33,933 bases of DNA from Flavobacterium sp. (GCA_014377455.1 JACMPO010000030.1:1-33933); one strand, 5' to 3'. Counted from the first letter of the stretch, positions 24,853 through 33,312 are shown. Made by a program: numbers and translations. The notes: generated by a model from the letters alone, not told the origin.

Positions 24853-26388
24853 ATGTCTAAACAAGTTCGTGTGCGTTTTGCACCAAGTCCGACAGGACCA
24901 TTACATATTGGCGGCGTAAGAACTGCTTTGTTTAATTATTTATTTGCAAAGAAAAATAACGGTGTTTTCTATTTACGAATTGAAGATACCGATCAAAATC
25001 GTTTTGTTGCTGGAGCAGAAGAATATATACTTGAAGCGCTAGAATGGTTAGGAATTTCACCTAGTGAAACTGTTGGAAAAAACGAAAAATTTGGACCTTA
25101 CCGTCAATCGGAACGAAAAGAACTGTACAAACAATATGCGGATCAATTGGTAAATTCAGGTTGGGCATATTATGCATTTGACACCGCTGAAGCTTTAGAT
25201 GTACACAGAAAACAACACGAAGCCGATGGAAAAACGTTTATTTATAACTGGCACAATCGTGAAAAATTAGATACTTCTTTAGTAATTTCAACAGAGGCAA
25301 CCGATAAACGAATTACAGCTAGTGAAGATTATGTAATTAGATTTAAAACTCCAGTAAACGAAACGTTACACTTGCACGACATTATTCGTGGCGATATTAA
25401 ATTTGAAACTAATTTATTAGACGATAAAGTTTTATTTAAGGCAGACGGAATGCCGACTTATCATTTAGCCAATATTGTAGACGATCATTTAATGGAAACT
25501 TCACATGTAATTCGTGGTGAGGAATGGTTACCATCAATGCCGTTACATAGTTTATTGTACAAAGCATTTGGTTGGGACGCACCTGAATTTGCACATTTAC
25601 CATTGATTTTAAAACCAATCGGAAACGGAAAATTATCAAAACGCGATGGAGACAAAATGGGATTTCCGGTGTTTCCTTTAGAATGGACTCGAGCCTTAGG
25701 CGAACAGAACGAAGCTAAAACGGATGAAGGAATTTCATCTGGCTACAGAGAAAATGGCTATTTTCCAGAAGCTGTGGTTAACTTTTTAGCATTATTGGGT
25801 TGGAATGACGGAACTGAACAAGAAATTTTTTCATTAGAAGAATTGACTGAAAAGTTTGATTTGACTAGAGTTCATAAAGCTGGAGCAAAATTTGATCCTG
25901 AAAAAAATAAATGGTTTAATCATCAGTATTTACAAAAACAAAGTGATGAAGATTTGGCAAAAGCCTTCGCTCCTATTGTTTATGAAAAAGGAATTGATGT
26001 AGATTATACAACGCTTGTCAAAATAATTTCTTCCATAAAAGAACGCGCTAATTTTGTTTCAGATTTCTGGGAATTGGCTGATTATTTCTTCGTAGCTCCA
26101 ACATCTTATGATGAAAAAGCAGCTAAGAATTGGAAAGAAGAAACACCAAATTTAATGCAACAATTGATTTCGGTTTTAGAAAATATTGGAGATTTTACAT
26201 CAGTAAATATTGCAACGATTGTAAAAGATTGGATGACAAAAAACGAAATTGTAATGGGAAAAGTAATGCAACCATTTAGATTGAGTTTGGTTGGCGCTTT
26301 AAAAGGTCCTCATCTTTTTGATATTGTAGAATTGATTGGAAAAGATGAAACTATTAAGCGATTGGAAAATGCGATTGCAAGTTTATAG
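24853..26388 (+). CDS. gltX: Glutamate--tRNA ligase GltX
   Basis: Charges tRNA(Glu) with glutamate, supplying both protein synthesis and HemA. It has 511 residues, standard length. The class I HIGH motif is HIGG at 18-21 in FAPSPTGPLHIGG and the KMSKS loop is KLSKRDG at 260-266. The discriminating LRIEDTDQNR segment is at 41-50. The zinc-type cysteines of some GluRS proteins are absent near WAYYAFDTAEA, so this is the zinc-free form. It is divergent from the DUF4175 gene and followed by a bidirectional terminator hairpin. Confidence 0.98.
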   Translation: MSKQVRVRFAPSPTGPLHIGGVRTALFNYLFAKKNNGVFYLRIEDTDQNRFVAGAEEYILEALEWLGISPSETVGKNEKFGPYRQSERKELYKQYADQLVNSGWAYYAFDTAEALDVHRKQHEADGKTFIYNWHNREKLDTSLVISTEATDKRITASEDYVIRFKTPVNETLHLHDIIRGDIKFETNLLDDKVLFKADGMPTYHLANIVDDHLMETSHVIRGEEWLPSMPLHSLLYKAFGWDAPEFAHLPLILKPIGNGKLSKRDGDKMGFPVFPLEWTRALGEQNEAKTDEGISSGYRENGYFPEAVVNFLALLGWNDGTEQEIFSLEELTEKFDLTRVHKAGAKFDPEKNKWFNHQYLQKQSDEDLAKAFAPIVYEKGIDVDYTTLVKIISSIKERANFVSDFWELADYFFVAPTSYDEKAAKNWKEETPNLMQQLISVLENIGDFTSVNIATIVKDWMTKNEIVMGKVMQPFRLSLVGALKGPHLFDIVELIGKDETIKRLENAIASL

Positions 26389-26389
26389 A

Positions 26390-26419
26390 AAAAAAGCTCT
26401 GACATTCAGGGTTTTTTTA
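26390..26419. terminator. Bidirectional terminator after gltX
   Basis: A hairpin with core CTGA/TCAG and a 3-base loop extends outward through G-C, G-T and A-T pairs to AAAAAGC / GTTTTTTT. It has T-rich tails on both strands and lies between the gltX stop and the stop of the convergent gene at 26428. Confidence 0.65.
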
Positions 26420-26427
26420 ATATAGTT

Positions 26428-27015
26428 CTAGTTATATTTTCTGTATTGAACTGCTTTAAAATATACACTTACTTCTTGCTCATTTGCAGTAAGAGCATCC
26501 ATTTCGGGCTTTAAACTACCAAAATATTTTCGTACTAAAACAATAGCATTTTTTTGATCCTGATAAATTTTTTGATTGAATTCAGAACAGATAAATGATA
26601 AATCAGCTACAACATTATTATCATTATCTATTATTAATGAATAAATAATTTCTTTGGTACTTTGTGATAAATCATAATATATTGCTATGCTAATAAGTTT
26701 GTATTTATCTGTTTCAATCAATATAAAATAAGTGAATTTTAAGTCTGCTTTAGTTTTAACTTTATTAGGATTATTTAATTTGAATGATTTTAATAACTTT
26801 CCTTCTGTGCTGACATAATCCAAGTCGCTAAATCCAACATGTTTTGACCCTTTTTCGCCAGGTAATTGATATTTCACCTTTTTACCTTTAACAACAATTT
26901 CGATAGTTTCTTTTAATGGAATAATACTCGAACCGTCTTTTAAAACAATTTTATCTTGAGCGAAAGCACTACATGAAACAATAATAATCAAATAAAACAA
27001 ACGTATTAATTTCAT
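26428..27015 (-). CDS. Uncharacterised secreted protein
   Basis: A 195-residue protein with a Sec signal peptide (MKLIRLFYLIIIVSCSAFAQ, cleavage expected after AFA). The mature part begins DKIVLKDGSSIIPLKETIE. This is a motif often seen in Bacteroidota exported proteins that describe a stored key or property, but I cannot assign a function. It is beta-rich and Lys-rich with no catalytic motif visible. It is convergent with gltX and lies 66 bases downstream of the outer-membrane barrel gene on the same strand. Confidence 0.75.
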   Translation of the reverse strand: MKLIRLFYLIIIVSCSAFAQDKIVLKDGSSIIPLKETIEIVVKGKKVKYQLPGEKGSKHVGFSDLDYVSTEGKLLKSFKLNNPNKVKTKADLKFTYFILIETDKYKLISIAIYYDLSQSTKEIIYSLIIDNDNNVVADLSFICSEFNQKIYQDQKNAIVLVRKYFGSLKPEMDALTANEQEVSVYFKAVQYRKYN

Positions 27016-27081
27016 AGAAATTAGATTTCAAGGTTGAATGTTGTAAAGTGAATGTATAAAAAATCTTCATTTTACTCATTT

Positions 27082-27738
27082 TTACAAATTAAAGATTATC
27101 TGGACTCCTAGAGTACCTAAGTTTCCTTTAAACTTTTGATTCCCATTTAAAATCAATAGTGCATCATCACTATTGAGTTTTCCAAATATGTTTGTAAAAC
27201 CATATTGATAAAAAATAATTCCCCGCACTACTTTTGAACCTGCTGAAAAACCGAGATAAAAATTTCCGTTTATGTTGCCTACATCTACTATTTGGTTAGC
27301 CTGAAGCAAAGTTCCTTTTAATATATTTTTCTCATCATCAGATTTTACAGTCATTTTGCCATTTATTTGTAAAACAGGTCCGAAATCTACTGAAACATGA
27401 TCTTTAACAATGTTGTAACTCAATAAAAGTCGTTGTTGAAATCCTGATAAACTAAATTCAGTATCTTTATTTTGAAGGGCTTTTGTAGATTCTAATGAAA
27501 ATGTATTAATAAAAAATTGCATGCCGTAAACCATGCTCCAATTATTATAATAGTTTCCTCTTACCGAAAGTCCACCACCATATCCTATGCCTGGTTTTGA
27601 TGCAAAATTTGACGCATAAAGTGTAGATTGTGATAAACCTCCAGAAATTCCAATTCGGTTTCCATCTCTATAACCATATTGAGCAAAGCCAATTGTGGTG
27701 ATACAAATAACTAAACATACTGAAAATAAATTCTTCAT
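27082..27738 (-). CDS. Small outer-membrane beta-barrel protein
   Basis: 218 residues when started at the ATG at 27738. The signal peptide MKNLFSVCLVICITTIGFAQ is followed by alternating amphipathic strands rich in Gly and aromatic residues (RIGISGGLSQSTL, YGGGLSVRGNYY, MVYGMQFFINTF) and ends in the strand LGTLGVQIIFNL, the pattern of OMP_b-brl/PorT-like barrels. The frame is open to 27930, but a TTG(-33)/TATGTTTG(-7) promoter lies between that codon and 27738 and the extension overlaps the divergent SPFH gene, so the internal start is right. It has no assignable ligand. Confidence 0.82.
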   Translation of the reverse strand: MKNLFSVCLVICITTIGFAQYGYRDGNRIGISGGLSQSTLYASNFASKPGIGYGGGLSVRGNYYNNWSMVYGMQFFINTFSLESTKALQNKDTEFSLSGFQQRLLLSYNIVKDHVSVDFGPVLQINGKMTVKSDDEKNILKGTLLQANQIVDVGNINGNFYLGFSAGSKVVRGIIFYQYGFTNIFGKLNSDDALLILNGNQKFKGNLGTLGVQIIFNL

Positions 27739-27759
27739 TATTAAAAGATTAATTTGTAA

Positions 27760-27786
27760 CAAACATACATTTTTATCGTATAACAA
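27760..27786 (-). promoter_or_regulatory. Promoter of the outer-membrane barrel gene
   Basis: On the minus strand a TTG is followed after 16 bases by TATGTTTG, an exact TAnnTTTG -7 box ending 21 bases before the ATG at 27738. This supports the shorter gene start. Confidence 0.55.
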
Positions 27787-27811
27787 CCACATAACCTTAA
27801 AAAATATATTT

Positions 27812-28804
27812 ATGGAAGCATTATTTATTGTTTTAGTGATTTTTGGCTTAATTATTTTCTTTTCCTCTTTTTTCACTGTCAAACAGCAAACGGCAGTTGT
27901 TATTGAACGGTTTGGTAAATTTACAAGCATCAGAAATTCTGGTTTGCAACTAAAAACTCCTTTAATTGACAGAATTGCGGGTCGCGTAAACTTAAAAATT
28001 CAGCAACTAGACATTATGATAGAAACACAAACTAAAGATAATGTGTTTGTGAAAATGAAAGTTTCTGTTCAGTTTAAAGTAATTCCAGAACATGTTTACG
28101 AAGCTTTTTATAAATTAGAATATCCTCACGATCAAATTACTGCTTATGTATTTGATGTTGTTCGTGCCGAAGTTCCAAAATTGATTTTAGATGACGTTTT
28201 TTTAAGAAAAGACGACATTGCTGTAGCTGTAAAAAGGGAATTGAACGAGGCGATGATGACTTACGGTTACGATATTATCAATACTTTGGTAACGGATATT
28301 GATCCAGATATTCAAGTAAAAAATGCCATGAATAGAATTAACGCAGCCGAAAGAGAAAAAACTGCAGCTACTTTTGAAAGTGAGGCACAACGAATAAGAA
28401 TAGTTGCTAAAGCTAAAGCAGAAGCAGAAAGTAAAAAATTGCAAGGTCAAGGAATTGCAGATCAACGACGAGAAATTGCTAAAGGTTTAGTGGAAAGTGT
28501 TGAAGTTTTAAATGCGGTAGGGATTAATTCCCAAGAAGCCTCGGCGTTGATAGTAATTACTCAGCATTATGATACATTACAAGCTATTGGAGCAGATACA
28601 AATTCAAACTTAATTTTGCTTCCTAATTCGCCTCAAGCAGCAAGTGATATGCTAAATAATATGGTTACAAGTTTTACAGCATCAAATATTATTGGCGAGC
28701 AAATGAAAAAACAAGCACCACGAGTTAAAAAAACTGGAAATCACTCTTCGTTAGATTACAATCCATCAGATACTTCAGATAACGGAAATGAAACACAAAA
28801 ATAA
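27812..28804 (+). CDS. SPFH/band-7 (stomatin-like) membrane protein
   Basis: 330 residues from the ATG at 27812. An upstream in-frame start at 27695 would add 39 residues overlapping the divergent gene and is rejected. An N-terminal membrane segment (MEALFIVLVIFGLIIFFSSF) is followed by the band-7 domain (FTVKQQTAVVIERFGKFTSI to about residue 190) and a charged coiled coil (AEREKTAATFESEAQRIRIVAKAKAEAESKK). SPFH proteins form large membrane-associated rings that scaffold proteases or lipid domains; QmcA/stomatin type is the nearest by pattern. No NfeD-like partner gene is adjacent. A strong terminator follows. Confidence 0.92.
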   Translation: MEALFIVLVIFGLIIFFSSFFTVKQQTAVVIERFGKFTSIRNSGLQLKTPLIDRIAGRVNLKIQQLDIMIETQTKDNVFVKMKVSVQFKVIPEHVYEAFYKLEYPHDQITAYVFDVVRAEVPKLILDDVFLRKDDIAVAVKRELNEAMMTYGYDIINTLVTDIDPDIQVKNAMNRINAAEREKTAATFESEAQRIRIVAKAKAEAESKKLQGQGIADQRREIAKGLVESVEVLNAVGINSQEASALIVITQHYDTLQAIGADTNSNLILLPNSPQAASDMLNNMVTSFTASNIIGEQMKKQAPRVKKTGNHSSLDYNPSDTSDNGNETQK

Positions 28805-28819
28805 TAATTGAATATCAAT

Positions 28820-28848
28820 AAAAAAGAGGCTTAATTGCCTCTTTTTTT
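28820..28848. terminator. Bidirectional Rho-independent terminator
   Basis: An 11-bp stem AAAAAAGAGGC / GCCTCTTTTTT with a 6-base loop (TTAATT), T-rich on both strands. It terminates the SPFH gene on the plus strand and overlaps the 3' end of the small gene at 28831 on the minus strand, so it serves both convergent units. Confidence 0.88.
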
Positions 28849-29085
28849 GTTTATAAACCATTTAAAAATATACGGTATTGCAAGCCTAAGTAATGTTCCA
28901 TAAGTACCTGAAAATGCTTTTTGATATACATCACCAAGTACGGAAATTGTTTGTGAGGGCAATATATACTCTTTAGTTTTATCAATACTAATTAACAGTT
29001 TTTGATAATGAATCTCCTTTTCGAGATTTAAAATTTCCAGCTCTTTTTCTATTTGTTCGTAAGAAGAATATTTTCGAGTTGTCAT
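28831..29085 (-). CDS. Small protein, DUF6327-like
   Basis: 84 residues: an N-terminal helical charged half (SYEQIEKELEILNLEKEIHYQKLLISIDK) and a C-terminal half with a semi-hydrophobic segment (TLLRLAIPYIFKWFINKK). It looks like the Bacteroidota DUF6327 small proteins found with holin-like and YtxH genes; that family name is from memory and moderately certain. It is the third gene of a compact minus-strand trio, 3 bases after the stop of the holin-like gene. Function unknown. Confidence 0.72.
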   Translation of the reverse strand: MTTRKYSSYEQIEKELEILNLEKEIHYQKLLISIDKTKEYILPSQTISVLGDVYQKAFSGTYGTLLRLAIPYIFKWFINKKRGN

Positions 29086-29088
29086 AAA

Positions 29089-29439
29089 TTAATTATTAAA
29101 AAATATATCCGAAAATTTCTCTAAAATAGGCTTTTCTATCGATTTGTCTTTTATTAAAAACACTAATAGTCCCAAAACAAAATAAATTCCTGCAATTATT
29201 AAAAATCCGATAGCATAATTATTGAACATTTTTCCAAGTGCAAAAGCACCAGAAATAGAAAGAAAAAACAATACAAACGCAAAACAAAATACAATTAAAC
29301 TGAATTTTAAAATTAACGTTGTGGATTTCATCGCCACTTTAAAACCCCAAAGTTTATAATAAGCTAAACTGCCTTCAATATACTTTTTGGCGTTTTCTTG
29401 AACGGCATCAGTATTTTCTTTTAATTCTTCAAATGCCAT
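29089..29439 (-). CDS. Holin-like (phage_holin_3_6 type) membrane protein
   Basis: 116 residues with two transmembrane segments at about 43-68 (TLILKFSLIVFCFAFVLFFLSISGAF) and 76-97 (AIGFLIIAGIYFVLGLLVFLI). An amphipathic N-terminus (ELKENTDAVQENAKKYIEGSLAYYKLWG) and a C-terminal SIEKPILEKFSDIFFNN tail complete it. Such proteins are annotated as phage holin family or competence proteins in Flavobacterium, but there is no prophage here, so a housekeeping envelope or stress role is more likely. It shares a base with the YtxH gene (ATG/stop overlap at 29439). Confidence 0.78.
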   Translation of the reverse strand: MAFEELKENTDAVQENAKKYIEGSLAYYKLWGFKVAMKSTTLILKFSLIVFCFAFVLFFLSISGAFALGKMFNNYAIGFLIIAGIYFVLGLLVFLIKDKSIEKPILEKFSDIFFNN

Positions 29440-29768
29440 TACTTTTGAAATTTGGCGTTTTGTTTCTTTAATTGCTCTAATTTTTCTTCAAGATAAACTA
29501 TAGCATCTTCGGCTTTATAACTAGAACTTGAAAGAATACCGTCAACAGATTCTTTAAAACCTTGTTTTCCTTCCGAAAATTTTTCTTTACTTCGTTTTGC
29601 TACTGTGTCCCACTTCGATTTAGCTTCATCTTTTAAACCATCGTAAGTTCCTTTAAGTTTTTCTCTAGTTTTTGAACCTTTTTCGGGAGCAAATAAAATT
29701 CCAAGTCCAACTCCAATACCAGCACCAAGTAAAAGTGCTAATGCGCTGTTTCCACTATTTTTTGACAT
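29439..29768 (-). CDS. YtxH-domain protein
   Basis: 109 residues with the YtxH signature: an N-terminal glycine-rich membrane segment (ALALLLGAGIGVGLGILFAPEKGSKTREKLK) followed by a long charged amphipathic helix (AKSKWDTVAKRSKEKFSEGKQGFK) and a C-terminal coiled coil. These proteins are commonly envelope- or general-stress-induced. It starts the three-gene cassette with the holin-like and DUF6327-like genes, which are overlapping or 3 bases apart, so the three are translated together. Confidence 0.85.
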   Translation of the reverse strand: MSKNSGNSALALLLGAGIGVGLGILFAPEKGSKTREKLKGTYDGLKDEAKSKWDTVAKRSKEKFSEGKQGFKESVDGILSSSSYKAEDAIVYLEEKLEQLKKQNAKFQK

Positions 29769-29961
29769 GATAATTGTAATTAATTTTAAATAAAAGTAAT
29801 AAATATTTTAATTAAAAATTCAATTAAGAAAGTAAAAACTATTTAATCACATTCGTTGACGTTTTTTTATTATCATTTACTACAAATAGTTATCTATTAT
29901 CATGGAAAAACTTAAGAAAAATATCTAGACTTATAAATATCCATAAATGGAATACAAAATA

Positions 29962-31644
29962 TCATTGCTCGATAACTTTTGCCCAAGTATCTCTTAAGCC
30001 AACTGTTTTATTAAAAACCAATTTTTTGGCTGAAGAATCTTTATCAACACAATAATATCCCAAGCGTTGAAATTGAAAACGATCGCCATCTTTTGCAGTA
30101 GCTAAACTTGGTTCTAAATATCCTTTAATTACTTCAAGCGAATTTGGATTGATGTATTCTTTAAAATCTACATCTTTATCGCCATCAGGATTTTCGTGTG
30201 TGAAAAGTCTGTCATACATGCGAACTTCGGCTTCTATTGCATGTTGAATAGAAACCCAATGAATTGTTCCTTTTACTTTTCTTTGACTAGCTTCTGTTCC
30301 GCTTCCGCTACGAGAATCTTCGTCATACGTACAATGAATTTCTGTGATATTTCCCTCAGAATCTTTTATAACACTTTCTCCTTTAATGATATAAGCGTTT
30401 TTCAAACGTACTTCTGTGCCTAAAGTCAAGCGAAAAAAATTTTTATTGGCTTCTTCCTGAAAATCTTCTCTTTCGATAAATAATTCTCTAGAAAATGGCA
30501 CTTGACGGAAACCTAAACTAGCATCTTCTTGACTATTTTCGGCTTCTAAACTTTCTTCTTTTCCTTCTGGATAATTTGTAATTACCAACTTCACCGGATT
30601 TAAAACTGCCATTACTCTAGGTGCTGTTTTATTTAAATCTTCACGAATACAGAATTCTAAAAGCGAAACATCAATCAAATTGGTTCGTTTTGCAATTCCG
30701 ATTGTATTAGCAAAATTCCGGATGGAAGCTGGAGTATAACCGCGTCTTCGCATTCCAGAAATAGTACTCATTCGAGGATCATCCCAAGATGTAACATGCT
30801 TTTCTTGAACTAATTGTAATAATTTCCGTTTAGAAACTACAGTGTGTGAAAGGTTTCTACGTGCAAATTCTCTTTGTTTTGGTCGAACTTTATTACTATT
30901 ATAAATCTGATTTAAAAACCAATCGTATAATTCTCTGTGAGGTAAAAATTCAAGTGTACAAAATGAATGTGAAATTTGTTCTAAATAGTCACTTTCTCCA
31001 TGAGCCCAGTCATACATTGGGTAAATACACCAATTATCACCTGTTCTGTGATGATGTGAGTGTAAAATTCGATACATAATTGGATCACGCATCAACATAT
31101 TATTGGCACCCATACTTATTTTGGCACGAAGAATATGTGTTCCGTTTGGAAATTCTCCGTTTTTCATTCGTTCAAATAAGTCTAAATTTTCTTCAACCGA
31201 GCGATTTCTGTAAGGCGAATCGGTTCCAGGAGTTGTAGGTGTTCCTTTTTGAATTGCCATTTCTTCGGAAGTTTGACTATCTACATAAGCCTTTCCGTTT
31301 TTGATAAATTCAACTGCCCAATCGTATAATTGTTGAAAATAATCCGATGCATAACATTCAGTATCCCATTGGTAACCAAGCCATTCTACATCTTTTTTTA
31401 TGGCATCAACAAATTCCTGTTCTTCTTTTGCAGGATTAGTATCATCAAAACGCAAATTTACTGGCGCATTATAATCTATTCCTAAACCAAAATTCAAACA
31501 AATAGCACTCGCATGACCAACGTGTAAATATCCGTTAGGTTCAGGCGGAAATCGAAAACGCAGTTTATCTTTAGATAATCCGTTTTTTAAATCTTCTTCA
31601 ATGATTTGTTCTATAAAATTTAAAGACTTTTCTTCTGTTGACAT
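29962..31644 (-). CDS. glnS: Glutamine--tRNA ligase GlnS
   Basis: Charges tRNA(Gln). It has 560 residues from the ATG at 31644 (MSTEEKSLNFIEQII); the frame continues to a TTG at 31665 but that leader is unlikely. HIGH motif: PPEPNGYLHVGHA (HVGH 41-44). LRFDDTNPAKEEQEFV is the GlnRS/GluRS class signature, the KMSKS-type loop is VVSKRKL, and the C-terminal anticodon-binding barrels follow (HWVSIQHAIEAEVRMYDRLF). A native GlnRS means tRNA(Gln) need not go through Gln amidation. About 193 AT-rich bases separate it from the YtxH unit. Confidence 0.97.
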   Translation of the reverse strand: MSTEEKSLNFIEQIIEEDLKNGLSKDKLRFRFPPEPNGYLHVGHASAICLNFGLGIDYNAPVNLRFDDTNPAKEEQEFVDAIKKDVEWLGYQWDTECYASDYFQQLYDWAVEFIKNGKAYVDSQTSEEMAIQKGTPTTPGTDSPYRNRSVEENLDLFERMKNGEFPNGTHILRAKISMGANNMLMRDPIMYRILHSHHHRTGDNWCIYPMYDWAHGESDYLEQISHSFCTLEFLPHRELYDWFLNQIYNSNKVRPKQREFARRNLSHTVVSKRKLLQLVQEKHVTSWDDPRMSTISGMRRRGYTPASIRNFANTIGIAKRTNLIDVSLLEFCIREDLNKTAPRVMAVLNPVKLVITNYPEGKEESLEAENSQEDASLGFRQVPFSRELFIEREDFQEEANKNFFRLTLGTEVRLKNAYIIKGESVIKDSEGNITEIHCTYDEDSRSGSGTEASQRKVKGTIHWVSIQHAIEAEVRMYDRLFTHENPDGDKDVDFKEYINPNSLEVIKGYLEPSLATAKDGDRFQFQRLGYYCVDKDSSAKKLVFNKTVGLRDTWAKVIEQ

Positions 31645-31761
31645 ATAATTTTGTAATTTTAACAAAGATAGAAAAAGACTTTATAAGTGAATAAGTTTAT
31701 AAGTTTATAAATGTTCTTTTTTATATTACCTCATAAACTCATAACTAAATACCTTTTTTAA

Positions 31762-32121
31762 ATGGGAACAATAAAATTACAAAATATCAGGATTTATTCT
31801 TATCATGGTTGTTTGCTAGAAGAATCGAAAATTGGTTCAGATTACCGTGTGGATTTAAAGGTCAAAACCGATTTAACGAAATCAGCACTATCTGATGACT
31901 TGAATGATACGGTTGATTATGTACTATTAAATAAAATTGTAGAAGAAGAAATGGCAATTCGATCTAAATTATTGGAACATGTGGCGAAACGAATTTTAGA
32001 AAGAATTTTTGCTGAAATTAACGTTGTTAACCTTGCAAAAGTAGCTGTTTCAAAACTAAATCCGCCTATTGGTGGTGATGTTAAAGCGGTTACTATAGTA
32101 ATGGAAAAGGTTAAAGCTTAA
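31762..32121 (+). CDS. folB: Dihydroneopterin aldolase FolB
   Basis: Converts 7,8-dihydroneopterin to 6-hydroxymethyl-7,8-dihydropterin and glycolaldehyde in folate synthesis. It has 119 residues, normal length. The N-terminal IKLQNIRIYSYHGCLLEESKIG contains the conserved YHG and Glu. SDDLNDTVDY is the family core, and KLNPPIGGDVKAVTIVMEK is the C-terminal strand with the conserved Lys. It is divergent from glnS, with about 117 bases between the starts. No other fol genes are near. Confidence 0.93.
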   Translation: MGTIKLQNIRIYSYHGCLLEESKIGSDYRVDLKVKTDLTKSALSDDLNDTVDYVLLNKIVEEEMAIRSKLLEHVAKRILERIFAEINVVNLAKVAVSKLNPPIGGDVKAVTIVMEKVKA

Positions 32122-32132
32122 TTTATAAATTG

Positions 32133-32255
32133 GTGATAATTTTAACAACAGATATTATTCGAGAAATTAGATCATATTTTTCACCCCTAATTAATATCGT
32201 TTTAATTTTGATGATTATTTACATAATTTTTAATAAAAGTAAATCAAAAAAGTAG
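32133..32255 (+). CDS. Possible small membrane peptide
   Basis: A 40-codon frame that starts at GTG (or TTG at 32130) 11 bases after the folB stop and ends at TAG (32253-32255). It reads as an amphipathic front (LTTDIIREIRSYFSP), one hydrophobic segment (LINIVLILMIIYIIF) and a basic tail NKSKSKK, which is a typical single-pass small protein with positive-inside charge. The region is very AT-rich, which favours hydrophobic codons by chance, and the start codon is not ATG. I therefore give it limited weight. Confidence 0.35.
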   Translation: MIILTTDIIREIRSYFSPLINIVLILMIIYIIFNKSKSKK

Positions 32256-32351
32256 ATATACTTAATAATAAAGTATTTCTACTTTTAAGAAGAACATTCT
32301 ACTTTAATCTAGGTTATTAAAAAGTTTAATTAATTTTTTCTAAAAATTTAA

Positions 32352-32380
32352 TAAAAAAAACCTTCAAGATATCTTGAAGG
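32352..32380 (-). terminator. Rho-independent terminator of tRNA-Cys
   Basis: A perfect 20-base palindrome (CCTTCAAGATATCTTGAAGG, 32361-32380) is followed on the minus strand by eight T. It lies 7 bases past the tRNA 3' end. Confidence 0.9.
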
Positions 32381-32387
32381 TTTTCAG

Positions 32388-32458
32388 AGGCATCGTCCGG
32401 ATTCGAACCGGAGTAGGAGCTTTTGCAGAGCCCAGCCTAGCCACTCGGCCACGACGCC
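32388..32458 (-). tRNA. tRNA-Cys (GCA)
   Basis: A 71-base cloverleaf on the minus strand. The acceptor stem GGCGTCG pairs with CGATGCC (one G-T). The D arm is GCCGAGTGGCTAGGC, the anticodon arm GGGCT-CTGCAAA-AGCTC with GCA at loop positions 34-36, and the T arm CCGGTTCGAATCCGG. The base after the acceptor stem is T, the U73 identity element of tRNA-Cys. CCA is not encoded, so it must be added by the CCA enzyme. A promoter lies just upstream and a terminator downstream. Confidence 0.96.
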
Positions 32459-32472
32459 ATTTCAGCGGAATG

Positions 32473-32501
32473 CAAATATATATAAAAGATTAATTAAACA
32501 A
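32473..32501 (-). promoter_or_regulatory. Promoter of tRNA-Cys
   Basis: Minus-strand TTG (32499-32501) is followed after 18 bases by TATATTTG (32473-32480), matching the Bacteroidota -33/-7 pattern. The box ends about 14 bases before the tRNA 5' end. This fits a dedicated tRNA promoter and the start of a monocistronic unit. Confidence 0.75.
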
Positions 32502-32514
32502 TAACTTGATTGTT

Positions 32515-33204
32515 TTATTTTTTAAATTCCTTAGCGAGCTTTTGCTTAATCATTTCTTTTTCGTTTGGGAAAAATCCTTGGCACATTAAAAATGTTCCAA
32601 AAATCATTAAAATAACACTGATAACTCTTTTTATTTTATAAATATTATAAGGAGTTAACCTCGATTTTAATTGTTTTGCAACATTTATTTTTAGTATATC
32701 AACAAGTACGTAAGTTATTATGATTGTGGATATAAATAATATAATTCTGTGGGTTTCCATATTTAGTTTTGGTCCAAAAACAATAATTATACCAAGCCAA
32801 AAACCTAAAACTCCAATATTTATAAAATTTAAAAGAAATCCTTTGAAAAAAAGTTCAATATAATTATTTACCTGAATCGTATCATCATCTATTACCTCTT
32901 CGCTTACTTTTTTAAAAGATTTTTTTTCTTTTATGAACGAAATAATCCCAAAACTTAACATAATTACACCTCCAAAAATAAATAGACTAGGATCGTTCTT
33001 AAGTTTTTGTAAGAGTTGATTTGTACTAAAATACGCTATTAAAATAAAAAAAACATCAGCAAAAACAACACCTAAATCAAAAGTCATTGCAGCACGAAAA
33101 CCTTTGGTAATTCCTGTTTCGAGCAGTATAAAAAAAACTGGTCCTATGGTAAATGAAAGTAAAATTCCCCAAGGAATAGCGGATAGAATATCGTTTATGT
33201 TCAA
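32515..33204 (-). CDS. LysE-family amino-acid exporter
   Basis: A 229-residue inner-membrane protein with about six hydrophobic segments. The N-terminal LSAIPWGILLSFTIGPVFFILLETGITKGFRAAMTFDLG carries the conserved GP and the G-x-R-AAM pattern of the LysE/RhtB family. The central acidic loop (KKVSEEVIDDDTIQ) and the C-terminal basic tail are cytoplasmic by charge. The start codon is TTG at 33204: no in-frame ATG lies nearby upstream, the next Met is residue 40, and a TATATTTG box lies 25 bases upstream. The export substrate is unknown. Confidence 0.87.
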   Translation of the reverse strand: MNINDILSAIPWGILLSFTIGPVFFILLETGITKGFRAAMTFDLGVVFADVFFILIAYFSTNQLLQKLKNDPSLFIFGGVIMLSFGIISFIKEKKSFKKVSEEVIDDDTIQVNNYIELFFKGFLLNFINIGVLGFWLGIIIVFGPKLNMETHRIILFISTIIITYVLVDILKINVAKQLKSRLTPYNIYKIKRVISVILMIFGTFLMCQGFFPNEKEMIKQKLAKEFKK

Positions 33205-33229
33205 GATTGTTTTATTTCAAGTTGATAAT

Positions 33230-33237
33230 CAAATATA
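33230..33237 (-). promoter_or_regulatory. Putative -7 box of the LysE-family gene
   Basis: Minus-strand TATATTTG, an exact TAnnTTTG match, lies about 25 bases upstream of the TTG start. A TTTG is found 24 bases further upstream, slightly beyond the usual spacing. Confidence 0.5.
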
Positions 33238-33312
33238 AAAAATAATTTATTATTTGCTATCAAACATTAATTAAAACTCTTGATTAACATTACCAAACCT
33301 GTAACTGCTCGA

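Noticed and set aside
27695..27811. Upstream extension of the SPFH gene
   Set aside because: It overlaps the divergent outer-membrane gene and its promoter; the ATG at 27812 gives a membrane-anchor start typical of the family.
29089..29768. Prophage remnant suggested by a holin-like gene
   Set aside because: No integrase, lysin, terminase or att-like repeats are near; the flanking genes are housekeeping genes.
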